Below, in pieces: positions 1 to 5,208 of a stretch of DNA of 8,374 nucleotides (the stretch's first letter is position 1; the number at the start of each line of letters is the position of its first letter). This stretch comes from Candidatus Pullichristensenella stercoripullorum (lineage in GTDB: Bacteria > Bacillota > Clostridia > Christensenellales > Aristaeellaceae): contig DVGE01000095.1 in assembly GCA_018712885.1 (NCBI GenBank), positions 1 through 8,374 of the forward strand. The letters run 5' to 3'. Below the pieces are notes generated by a model. That model worked only from the letters and a program-made list of their open reading frames with translations. It was not told where the DNA came from and did not search any database. The translations under genes were made by a program, and so were the position numbers.

Positions 1-149
1 ACGCCCTTGATGCCGTGGCGCGCGCCCAGCACCTTGGTGATGCAGTCGCTCTCCAGCGCGGTCTTGATCGCGCCGTAAGCGCTGGCGTTGATGACGGAGG
101 TCGGGCCGCCGGACTGGCCGATGATGCAGGCGCCCTTGAGCTGAGACAT
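1..149 (-). CDS. pfp: 6-phosphofructokinase, PPi-type (5' fragment, truncated by window edge)
   Basis: Only the first 49 residues are in the window; the gene continues past base 1. It begins MSQLKGACIIGQSGGPTSVI and continues with a segment like VLGARHGIKG. This is the nucleotide-phosphate-binding N-terminus of the phosphofructokinase family, which phosphorylates fructose-6-phosphate to fructose-1,6-bisphosphate in cytoplasmic glycolysis. The GGPT motif, where ATP-dependent bacterial enzymes have GGDxPG, is typical of the PPi-dependent or mixed-specificity clade. The residues that decide ATP versus PPi use lie beyond the window, so donor specificity is inferred. The start at 149 is supported by a GAAAGGAAGG Shine-Dalgarno site (156-165) six bases upstream. 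The gene has its own promoter (201-229). It lies downstream of, and in the same direction as, the phosphoesterase gene, with no terminator between them, so some read-through is possible. Confidence 0.85.
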   Translation of the reverse strand, partial: MSQLKGACIIGQSGGPTSVINASAYGAIKTALESDCITKVLGARHGIKG

Positions 150-200
150 AAGGATCCTTCCTTTCAAAACATGTCGGTGGGATTTACCCGTACATACAGA

Positions 201-229
201 AATTTATCACAGTTTGCGCGCCTTGTCAA
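201..229 (-). promoter_or_regulatory. Sigma-A-type promoter for the phosphofructokinase gene
   Basis: On the minus strand a perfect -35 TTGACA (224-229) is followed after 17 bases by TAAATT (201-206, 4/6 to TATAAT). The predicted start near 194 gives a leader of about 45 nt ending in the Shine-Dalgarno site. The -35 lies just past the stop codon of the phosphoesterase gene (241), which fits independent expression of the glycolytic gene. Confidence 0.6.
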
Positions 230-240
230 ACGCGATGCGG

Positions 241-1080
241 TTAAGATTGCGCGGCTTTGCGCGTTCCTTCGACGTCTATGACCACCACCTCGGGCGGGTC
301 GAACACGCGCGGCAGGCGCGGGTAGTAGGAAAGGCCGCGGCTGACGACGAGGGACGTCTCCCCCACCTCGTAAAGCCCGCCGGCGTACTGGGGGAACCAG
401 CCCTGATCGGGGGCGAAGAGGCCGTTGACCAGCAGGGGGATGCGCACCTGCCCGCCGTGGGTGTGGCCGGAGAGCACGAGGTCGAAGGGATACTGGCGGT
501 AGAGGTCGATGTAGTCCGGGCGATGGGCGAGGAGGATGTTGTAAGCGTCCGGGGAGAGGCTTTCAAAGGCGGCGGCGAGGGCGGCGGCGCATTCCTCCGC
601 CGTGCGGTATTCGCGCAGGCCGCAGAGGTTCACCTGCCCCCACGGGGTGTTCAGCGGCAGCACGCCGTCCTCCAGTATGGTTACGCCGTAACCTTCGATC
701 TTCTCCAGAACATCTTCAAAGTCCGGCCGCCAGCGGTCGTGGTTGCCGGAGACGTAGTAGGCGGGGATGCCGGTGCGGGAAAGGGCCGCGAAGAAGGACA
801 GGGCGTTTTCCAACGGCGCCACGTCGTCGACGATGTCGCCGCCCAGAAGGATGGCGTCCGGGCGCTGGTCGAGCACGAGGTCGAGAAGCTCGCGGTGGCC
901 TTCGCCGTAGACGGCGCTGTGCAGGTCGGTGAGCAGGACGAGGCGCAAGCGCGCGTCCTCGGTGAGCTTGTCCGTCTCCAGGCGGTAAAAGCGCAGCGTC
1001 AGGCCGCGCCAGAGGGCGCAGACGAGAAACAGCGCGCAAAAGCAGATGCAGAACAGGGCGATCCCCCAACCTCTTTTCAT
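241..1080 (-). CDS. Membrane-anchored calcineurin-like metallophosphoesterase (YkuE-like)
   Basis: A 279-residue protein. Residues about 5-25 form one hydrophobic segment after MKRGWG, so it is probably anchored by an N-terminal signal-anchor with the catalytic domain outside. The domain carries the binuclear-metal motifs in order: TDLHS (D52, H54), GGDIVDD (D82), SGNHD (N113-D115), AHRPD (H186) and SGHTHGGQ (H206, H208). This set is typical of the YkuE-type phosphoesterase family, whose members hydrolyse phosphate mono- or diesters, some of them lipid-linked or nucleotide-diphosphate-linked. The actual substrate cannot be read from the sequence. All metal ligands are present. The start at 1080 is chosen because GAGGAGG sits five bases upstream (1086-1092). 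An in-frame ATG at 1173 would add 31 residues with no hydrophobic or domain character and no ribosome site. The gene is divergent from the collagen-like gene, 82 bases away. Confidence 0.85.
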   Translation of the reverse strand: MKRGWGIALFCICFCALFLVCALWRGLTLRFYRLETDKLTEDARLRLVLLTDLHSAVYGEGHRELLDLVLDQRPDAILLGGDIVDDVAPLENALSFFAALSRTGIPAYYVSGNHDRWRPDFEDVLEKIEGYGVTILEDGVLPLNTPWGQVNLCGLREYRTAEECAAALAAAFESLSPDAYNILLAHRPDYIDLYRQYPFDLVLSGHTHGGQVRIPLLVNGLFAPDQGWFPQYAGGLYEVGETSLVVSRGLSYYPRLPRVFDPPEVVVIDVEGTRKAAQS

Positions 1081-1103
1081 CTTCTCCTCCTCGGGGCGCG
1101 CCG

Positions 1104-1131
1104 CACTCCCCCCGACGCGGCGGCATACGAT
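1104..1131 (+). promoter_or_regulatory. Candidate sigma-K-like promoter for the collagen-like gene
   Basis: CATACGATG (1124-1132) matches the Bacillus sigma-K -10 pattern CATAnnnTA except for its last base. It is preceded at the right spacing (16 bases) by CACT (1104-1107), which matches 3 of 4 positions of the -35 pattern mACm. A start near 1138 would leave about 25 nt of leader ending in the GAGGTG ribosome site. The match is short and the region is GC-rich, so the call is tentative. It fits the spore-surface character of the encoded protein. I see no sigma-A promoter in this direction. Confidence 0.35.
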
Positions 1132-1162
1132 GCAGGGAAGCAAGGATGATGAGGTGATGTCG

Positions 1163-2926
1163 ATGCTTCCCAACTCCTATTATTATAACACATCTTCCGG
1201 CGGCGGTCTACGCGCGGCGGGCCGCTGCTGTCAACCCAACTGCCGCCCCATCCCCTATGGCTGTTGCTGCTGCGGGCCTTCCGGCCCTTCCGGCCCCACC
1301 GGCCCCGGCGCGACCGGCCCCACCGGCCCGACTGGCCCGACTGGCCCGACCGGCCCCACCGGCCCCGCGGGCGCGCAGGGCGCGGCAGGCTTGACGGGCG
1401 CGACAGGCCCTACCGGCGCGACCGGCCCCACCGGTGCGCAGGGCGAGGGTCTGGAGACGCTGCAGCCCTTTGCCGCCGGCGCTTCTTACAGAATGGGCGA
1501 CCTGGTGTTCTATGACGGCAGCCTTTATCAGGCCGACGTCAACGACCCCACGGGCACGCCCGGCTCCTCCGCAGACTACAATCTCGTCACCGTCATGGGC
1601 CCCACGGGCGCGACCGGACCCACCGGCCCCATCGGTCTGACCGGCCCCACCGGCGCGCAGGGCGTCATGGGCGCGACCGGGCCTGCGGGCGCGACCGGCC
1701 CCACCGGCCCCGTGGGCGCTACAGGCGTCACCGGCCCCATGGGGCCGACCGGTGCGACCGGGCCTTCCGGCAGCGAAGGCCCCACCGGGCCGACGGGCGC
1801 GGCGGGCGCGGAAGGTCCCACGGGTCCCACCGGCGCGACCGGCCCCACCGGCCCTTCCGGCGGCCCGACCGGCCCGACTGGCCCCACCGGCCCCGCGGGC
1901 ACGCAGGGCGTTGCCGGGCCGACCGGCCCCACGGGCGCACAGGGCGCGCAGGGCTTGCAGGGCAACGAGGGCGCGACGGGCCCGACCGGGCCCACCGGGC
2001 CTACGGGACCCGCCGGCCCGCAGGGCAACGCCGGTACGCAGGGCGTACAGGGCAACGAAGGCCCGACCGGCCCCACCGGCCCCACCGGGCCGCAGGGCGC
2101 TGCCGGCACCCAGGGCGTACAGGGCAACGAAGGCCCGACCGGCCCCACGGGTCCTGCCGGCGCGACCGGCGCGGAAGGACCCACGGGTCCCACGGGGCCG
2201 ACCGGCCCTGCCGGTGCGCAGGGGCCTGAAGGCCCCACCGGCCCCACTGGCCCGCAGGGAACTGCCGGTACGCAGGGCGCGGAGGGCCCGACAGGGCCGA
2301 CTGGCCCCACAGGCCCGACGGGGCCCGCCGGTATCACGCGCAATCTGGCCGTGCGCTCCATCAGCATCACCGGCCCGGACGGCGCGCCCAGCGTGCAGGA
2401 TGTGGGCGACGAGCGGCAGGGGCTTTTGGACTTCGTACTTCCCGCCGGCGCGACCGGCCCGACCGGTGCGACCGGTGCGACCGGCCCGGCTGGCCCCGCT
2501 GGCCCGGCTGGCAAGGGCACGGCAGCGCTGGTCTATCAGCTCGGTTCGCTGCGCAACGAGGCCGCCGATGGCGCGCTGACGCTCTCCACGCTGCTGGCCA
2601 GCCCTGCGGAGGACTACGCGCTTTCGCAGAACGCGCTGACGCTGCGCGAGGCGGGCACGTATCTTCTGCGCTACACGGTGTTCGTGCCGGAGCAGGCCGC
2701 CATCGACACGGTGCTGCGGTTGCAGGTCAACGAGCAGACGCTGCTTTCCAGCGTCGTCCACGCCGTGAAGAGCGCCGGCGCGGGCCAGAGCGCCACCTTC
2801 AGCGGTCAGGCGCTGCTGGTGGCGGGCGCGGATACGCTGGTGCGCCTGACCAGTTCCGCGGCGCTGAATATCGCCGGCACCGCCGCCAACGCCTCGGCGA
2901 CGCTCTCGGCGGAGCGCATCGCCTGA
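1163..2926 (+). CDS. Collagen-like (GXY repeat) surface protein with BclA/C1q-like C-terminal domain
   Basis: A 587-residue protein. Residues 1-37 are a non-collagen head rich in Cys (C22, C23, C27, C34-C37). Tract 1 (about 38-96) and tract 2 (146-390) are GXY repeats, mostly GPT with GAT, GAQ and GNE, broken only by single-residue slips (GPGAT in tract 1, GPSGGPT in tract 2). Residues 97-145 are a folded insert resembling a small carbohydrate-binding module. Residues 391-428 are a linker ending LLDFVLPAG, like the segments that precede short collagen tracts in BclA-type and phage-tail proteins. A third GXY tract (429-452) leads to a 135-residue C-terminal domain with AGTYLLRYTV and a closing NASATLSAERIA, as in BclA/C1q-like trimerising domains. 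Such proteins form trimeric fibres on spores; Thr in GPT is the usual glycosylation site. The start at 1163 is preferred over ATGs at 1157 and 1130 because GAGGTG lies six bases upstream. Spore location is inferred. Confidence 0.85.
   Translation: MLPNSYYYNTSSGGGLRAAGRCCQPNCRPIPYGCCCCGPSGPSGPTGPGATGPTGPTGPTGPTGPTGPAGAQGAAGLTGATGPTGATGPTGAQGEGLETLQPFAAGASYRMGDLVFYDGSLYQADVNDPTGTPGSSADYNLVTVMGPTGATGPTGPIGLTGPTGAQGVMGATGPAGATGPTGPVGATGVTGPMGPTGATGPSGSEGPTGPTGAAGAEGPTGPTGATGPTGPSGGPTGPTGPTGPAGTQGVAGPTGPTGAQGAQGLQGNEGATGPTGPTGPTGPAGPQGNAGTQGVQGNEGPTGPTGPTGPQGAAGTQGVQGNEGPTGPTGPAGATGAEGPTGPTGPTGPAGAQGPEGPTGPTGPQGTAGTQGAEGPTGPTGPTGPTGPAGITRNLAVRSISITGPDGAPSVQDVGDERQGLLDFVLPAGATGPTGATGATGPAGPAGPAGKGTAALVYQLGSLRNEAADGALTLSTLLASPAEDYALSQNALTLREAGTYLLRYTVFVPEQAAIDTVLRLQVNEQTLLSSVVHAVKSAGAGQSATFSGQALLVAGADTLVRLTSSAALNIAGTAANASATLSAERIA
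1182..1210 (-). promoter_or_regulatory. Sigma-A extended -10 promoter for the phosphoesterase, inside the collagen-gene coding sequence
   Basis: On the minus strand TGTTATAAT (1182-1190) is a perfect TATAAT with an extended -10 TG. TAGACC (1205-1210, 4/6 to TTGACA) lies 17 bases upstream. The sequence falls on codons Y7-N9 and downstream of the collagen-like gene. A start near 1175 would give the phosphoesterase a leader of about 95 nt that runs antisense across the start codon and ribosome site of the collagen-like gene. Confidence 0.55.
2039..2148 (+). repeat. Recent 72-bp tandem duplication within the collagen tract
   Basis: Bases 2039-2076 and 2111-2148 are identical over 38 bases and are 72 bases apart, that is 24 residues or eight GXY triplets. 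Both encode QGVQGNEGPTGPT. The surrounding triplets share the amino-acid pattern but differ at wobble positions, so this copy pair looks younger than the rest of the tract. It would be a natural site of length variation by slippage or recombination. Confidence 0.7.
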
Positions 2927-2989
2927 CGCACGAAAGCGGGCGGCGAGGGAAACGCCCCGCCGTCCGGTGAAAACGCTGGTGCAGCCCGA

Positions 2990-3061
2990 CGCGCGGCGGC
3001 GCAGCAGCGGCCATCCCCCACTCTCCCAGAAAGCGGGGCGGCGGACGCTCCCCGCCGCGCG
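2990..3061. repeat. GC-rich inverted repeats in the 3' intergenic region
   Basis: CGCGCGGCGG (2990-2999) is a perfect inverted copy of CCGCCGCGCG (3052-3061), enclosing 52 bases that contain a smaller hairpin, GCGGGG (3033-3038) with CCCCGC (3050-3055). The region follows the collagen-like stop codon and precedes the main terminator. It may add structure to the collagen mRNA 3' end. Given the base composition, chance is a serious alternative. Confidence 0.3.
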
Positions 3062-3064
3062 ACG

Positions 3065-3110
3065 AAAAAACGGCCCGTGGGGTTCGTCCCACGGGCCGCG
3101 TTGCGTTTTC
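3065..3110. terminator. Rho-independent terminator between convergent genes (strongest for the minus-strand operon)
   Basis: A perfect 11-bp stem, CGGCCCGTGGG (3071-3081) with CCCACGGGCCG (3088-3098), encloses a six-base GTTCGT loop. On the minus strand the stem is followed directly by TTTTTT (3070-3065), a classic intrinsic terminator located 13 bases after the oadG-like stop. On the plus strand it is followed by CGTTGCGTTTTC, a weaker U-tract that may serve the collagen-like gene. Confidence 0.88.
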
Positions 3111-3428
3111 TTACGCTTCCTTTTCTTTCTTCTCCTTGCCCGTCACCTTGTTGAGGATCATGATGACGGCCATGATGATGGCGATGACCAGGAAGATGCC
3201 GACCATGCCCTTGAGCATGTAGCCAAGGGAATCCACGAAGGCCGCGCCGTCGATGTGGATATCGACATGCGCGTCGGACGGATCCGCTTCCTCCTCGCCC
3301 ATGCCGATGGAGCGGAGGTATTCGTCGTGCTCGGCGACCTGTTCCGTGAGGGAATCCAGCAACTCCTGCTCCTCGGTGAGCAGCATTTCTTCCGAAGCCA
3401 CGAGGGCCTGTTCTTCAACCGTAGGCAT
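3111..3428 (-). CDS. OadG-like small membrane subunit of a sodium-pump decarboxylase
   Basis: A 105-residue protein with one membrane segment (about 71-93, MLKGMVGIFLVIAIIMAVIM) and a Lys/Glu tail, KVTGKEKKEKEA. The pattern GYMLKGMVGIF followed by a hydrophobic run resembles the gamma subunit that anchors and assembles Na+-translocating decarboxylases such as oxaloacetate or methylmalonyl-CoA decarboxylase. The neighbouring OadB gene supports this strongly. Two points are odd. A highly acidic head of about 65 residues (EEQ, EEM, EEE, and DAHVDIHID) precedes the membrane segment, which in classical OadG is near the N-terminus. The cytoplasmic tail is very short. The positive C-terminal end predicts N-out, C-in. 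The start is fixed by a strong AGAAGGAGGT site seven bases upstream. It lies 18 bases after the oadB stop, so the two are co-transcribed. The assignment rests on context plus a short motif, so it is moderate. Confidence 0.65.
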   Translation of the reverse strand: MPTVEEQALVASEEMLLTEEQELLDSLTEQVAEHDEYLRSIGMGEEEADPSDAHVDIHIDGAAFVDSLGYMLKGMVGIFLVIAIIMAVIMILNKVTGKEKKEKEA

Positions 3429-3446
3429 ATGCGTACCTCCTTCTGC

Positions 3447-4553
3447 TTAAAGCGTGGGGATGAGGGAAATGATCATGCCGCCGGCGATGACCGAGGCGAT
3501 CTGCCCGGCCACGTTGGCGCCCGCCGCGTGCATGAGCAGGAAGTTCTGCGGGTCTTCCTTGAGGCCCATCTTATGCACCACGCGGGAGGACATCGGGAAG
3601 GCGGAGATGCCCGCCGCGCCGACCATGGGGTTGATCTTCTTCTTGAGGAAGAGGTTGAGGAACTTGACGAAGAACACGCCGCCGATGGTGTCGAAGCAGA
3701 AGGCCACCAGGCCCAGGGCAAGGATGACGATGGTGTTGATGTTGAGGAACTTCGACCACACCATCACCGGGGCCACGGAGAGACCCAGCAGCAGCGAGAC
3801 GAGGTTGGCCAGCACCTTCTGCGCCGTCTCGGAGAGCGAATCGAGCACCAGACACTCGCGCAAGAGGTTTCCGAACATCAGGAAACCGACCAGCGCCACG
3901 CTCTTGGGGGCGGCGATGCCGGCGATGAAGGTGACGAAGATGGGGAAGAGAATGCGCGTGGTGCGCGAGATGTTGGCGGGATTGTATTCCATCTTCATCT
4001 GGCGCTCTTTTTTGGTGGTGACCAGGCGGATGCAGGGCGGCTGCACGATGGGCACCAGCGCCATGTAGGAATAGGCCGCCACGATGATGGCGCCGATGTA
4101 CTGCGTCTTAAAGTGCTGCGCCACGAAGATGGAGGTCGGGCCGTCCGCCGCGCCGATGATGGCGATGGAGGCCGCGTCCTGCAGGGTAAAGCCCAGCAGG
4201 CGCGCCAGCGACAGCGTAAAGAAGATGCCAAACTGCGCCGCCGCGCCGCAGAGGATCATCTTGGGGTTGGAAAGCAGCGGGCCAAAGTCGATCATCGCGC
4301 CGATGCCGATGAAGAGCAACAGCGGGAAAAGCTCGGTAACGATGCCCGCATCATAGAGGATCTGCAGCTCCTTGAGCGCGCCGTCCATGGGCAGGTTCAC
4401 GAGGATCGCGCCCAGACCCATGGGCAGGAGCAGCGTCGGCTCCATTTCCTTCTTGATGGCGAGATAGATCAGCACGCCGCCGATCACCCACATGACCGCC
4501 ATCTGCCACGTGATGCCCTGAATGTTTTCAAGCAGCCAGTCCAGCCAGTCCAT
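3447..4553 (-). CDS. oadB: Na+-translocating decarboxylase beta subunit (OadB/MmdB/GcdB family)
   Basis: A 368-residue polytopic membrane protein of normal length for the family. The beta subunit couples decarboxylation of carboxybiotin to export of two Na+ ions. Hallmarks are IGAMIDFGPLL (D89), the Na+-binding-site motif IGAADGPTSIF (134-143, D137; usual form GGADGPT), FPMSSRVVHKMGLKEDP, and a C-terminal FLLMHAAGANVAGQ with N347. About nine to eleven hydrophobic segments are visible. The start at 4553 (MDWLDW) is preferred because AAGGGGG lies six bases upstream. An ATG two codons earlier (4559) abuts that site with no spacing. No biotin carrier or carboxyltransferase gene is in the window, so whether the substrate is oxaloacetate, methylmalonyl-CoA, glutaconyl-CoA or malonate is open; the symbol is a family label. 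It is the first gene of a two-gene unit with the oadG-like gene and has its own promoter and terminator. Confidence 0.92.
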   Translation of the reverse strand: MDWLDWLLENIQGITWQMAVMWVIGGVLIYLAIKKEMEPTLLLPMGLGAILVNLPMDGALKELQILYDAGIVTELFPLLLFIGIGAMIDFGPLLSNPKMILCGAAAQFGIFFTLSLARLLGFTLQDAASIAIIGAADGPTSIFVAQHFKTQYIGAIIVAAYSYMALVPIVQPPCIRLVTTKKERQMKMEYNPANISRTTRILFPIFVTFIAGIAAPKSVALVGFLMFGNLLRECLVLDSLSETAQKVLANLVSLLLGLSVAPVMVWSKFLNINTIVILALGLVAFCFDTIGGVFFVKFLNLFLKKKINPMVGAAGISAFPMSSRVVHKMGLKEDPQNFLLMHAAGANVAGQIASVIAGGMIISLIPTL

Positions 4554-4585
4554 AGACATCCCCCTTGGTGTTTTTGGGCGCTTGC

Positions 4586-4623
4586 AAAAGGCGGCCTGTG
4601 GCCATGCCACTGTGACCGCCGCC
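4586..4623 (-). promoter_or_regulatory. Structured leader of the oadB transcript (possible attenuator-like hairpin)
   Basis: On the minus strand GGCGGC (4618-4623) pairs with GCCGCC (4590-4595), and inside it GTGGC (4606-4610) pairs with GCCAC (4598-4602) around a three-base loop. The structure is followed by TTTT (4589-4586). An upstream hairpin CCGGCG/CGCCGG (about 4626-4643) precedes it. The U-tract is short and the stem interrupted, so this is only a suggestion of attenuation; I recognise no known riboswitch. Confidence 0.3.
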
Positions 4624-4668
4624 CCCGGCGCGTTTTCGCCGGAGCCAAGACTTCCCTTTATAAAAATG

Positions 4669-4698
4669 AGTATAACATACCGGGCGGAAGCGTGTCAA
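4669..4698 (-). promoter_or_regulatory. Strong sigma-A promoter for oadB-oadG
   Basis: On the minus strand a perfect TTGACA (4693-4698) and TATACT (4669-4674, 5/6) are separated by 18 bases, with an extended -10 TG (TGTTATACT). The start near 4662 gives a leader of about 108 nt. This shows that the oad pair is transcribed independently of the tdk-gtrA unit upstream. Confidence 0.78.
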
Positions 4699-4743
4699 TA
4701 CGCAGGCAAAATTCCTTTATACCATCTTTAGACGCCGTCCTTT

Positions 4744-5208
4744 TCAGCGCCGCTTGAAGATCCAGAACTTGCTGGCAAAGTAGTTGGCGGCGATAACCGC
4801 CACCTGCACGATGAGTTTGGCGAGCAAATCGTTCATCCGCAGCGCACCGGCGAGGAGCATCATCAGCAAAACGTCCATGACCAGGGAGATAACGCGCGCG
4901 GAGAGGAACTGGGCAAGCTCGCGCTTGACATCGCCGCCTTTGCTTTTGAACACCCAGCGCTTGTTGGGGTAAAAGGCGAAGGCCACCGCCGCCAGCCACG
5001 CCACCAGCGTGCCTGCGACGATCAGACCCACATTTTGGAAGCTGTCGTCCATGATGAGCGCGGCAAGGCCGGGGCTGCTCCCCTCCCCGCCCACCAGACG
5101 GGTAAAGAGGAAGTAGACCACGTAGTTGACCACCGTGGTCAGGCCGCCCACGAGGCAGTAGAGGAAGATCTCCCGCAGGCGCTCGTTGTTCCAAAGCTTT
5201 TTGATCAT
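4744..5208 (-). CDS. GtrA-family membrane protein
   Basis: A 154-residue protein with four hydrophobic segments (about 14-38, 60-82, 100-120 and 130-148), the usual length and topology of the GtrA family. Family signatures are the first segment with FLYCLVGGLTTVVNY, the loop FYPNKRWVF (79-87) and the closing NYFASKFWIF (142-151). Known members move lipid-linked sugars such as undecaprenyl-phosphate-glucose across the membrane for cell-surface glycosylation; many remain uncharacterised. No glycosyltransferase is adjacent, so the substrate is unknown. The ATG overlaps the stop of the thymidine-kinase fusion gene (ATGA, 5205-5208), indicating translational coupling. The weak upstream GTGAGG agrees with dependence on the upstream gene. 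No clear terminator follows, but the oadB promoter begins shortly after. Confidence 0.88.
   Translation of the reverse strand: MIKKLWNNERLREIFLYCLVGGLTTVVNYVVYFLFTRLVGGEGSSPGLAALIMDDSFQNVGLIVAGTLVAWLAAVAFAFYPNKRWVFKSKGGDVKRELAQFLSARVISLVMDVLLMMLLAGALRMNDLLAKLIVQVAVIAANYFASKFWIFKRR

Noticed and set aside
214..1149. Plus-strand frame opposite the phosphoesterase
   Set aside because: The minus strand carries all five phosphoesterase motifs; this frame is only its complement.
1208..2761. Long minus-strand open frames opposite the collagen-like gene, including one rich in GPV/GPA triplets (1576-2520)
   Set aside because: They are the reverse complement of GGC-CCN-ACN repeats, which by base composition lack stops and read as Gly/Pro-rich. 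They have no ribosome site and no domain, whereas the plus strand has a coherent multidomain protein.
2967..4757. Long plus-strand frame over the oad genes (596 residues)
   Set aside because: It is His/Asp/Arg-rich shadow sequence opposite two convincing membrane-protein genes, with no recognisable domain.
5205..5208. A frameshift or split between tdk and GNAT or between GNAT and gtrA
   Set aside because: The kinase-GNAT frame is continuous with both domains complete, and the junction with gtrA is an ordinary ATGA overlap.
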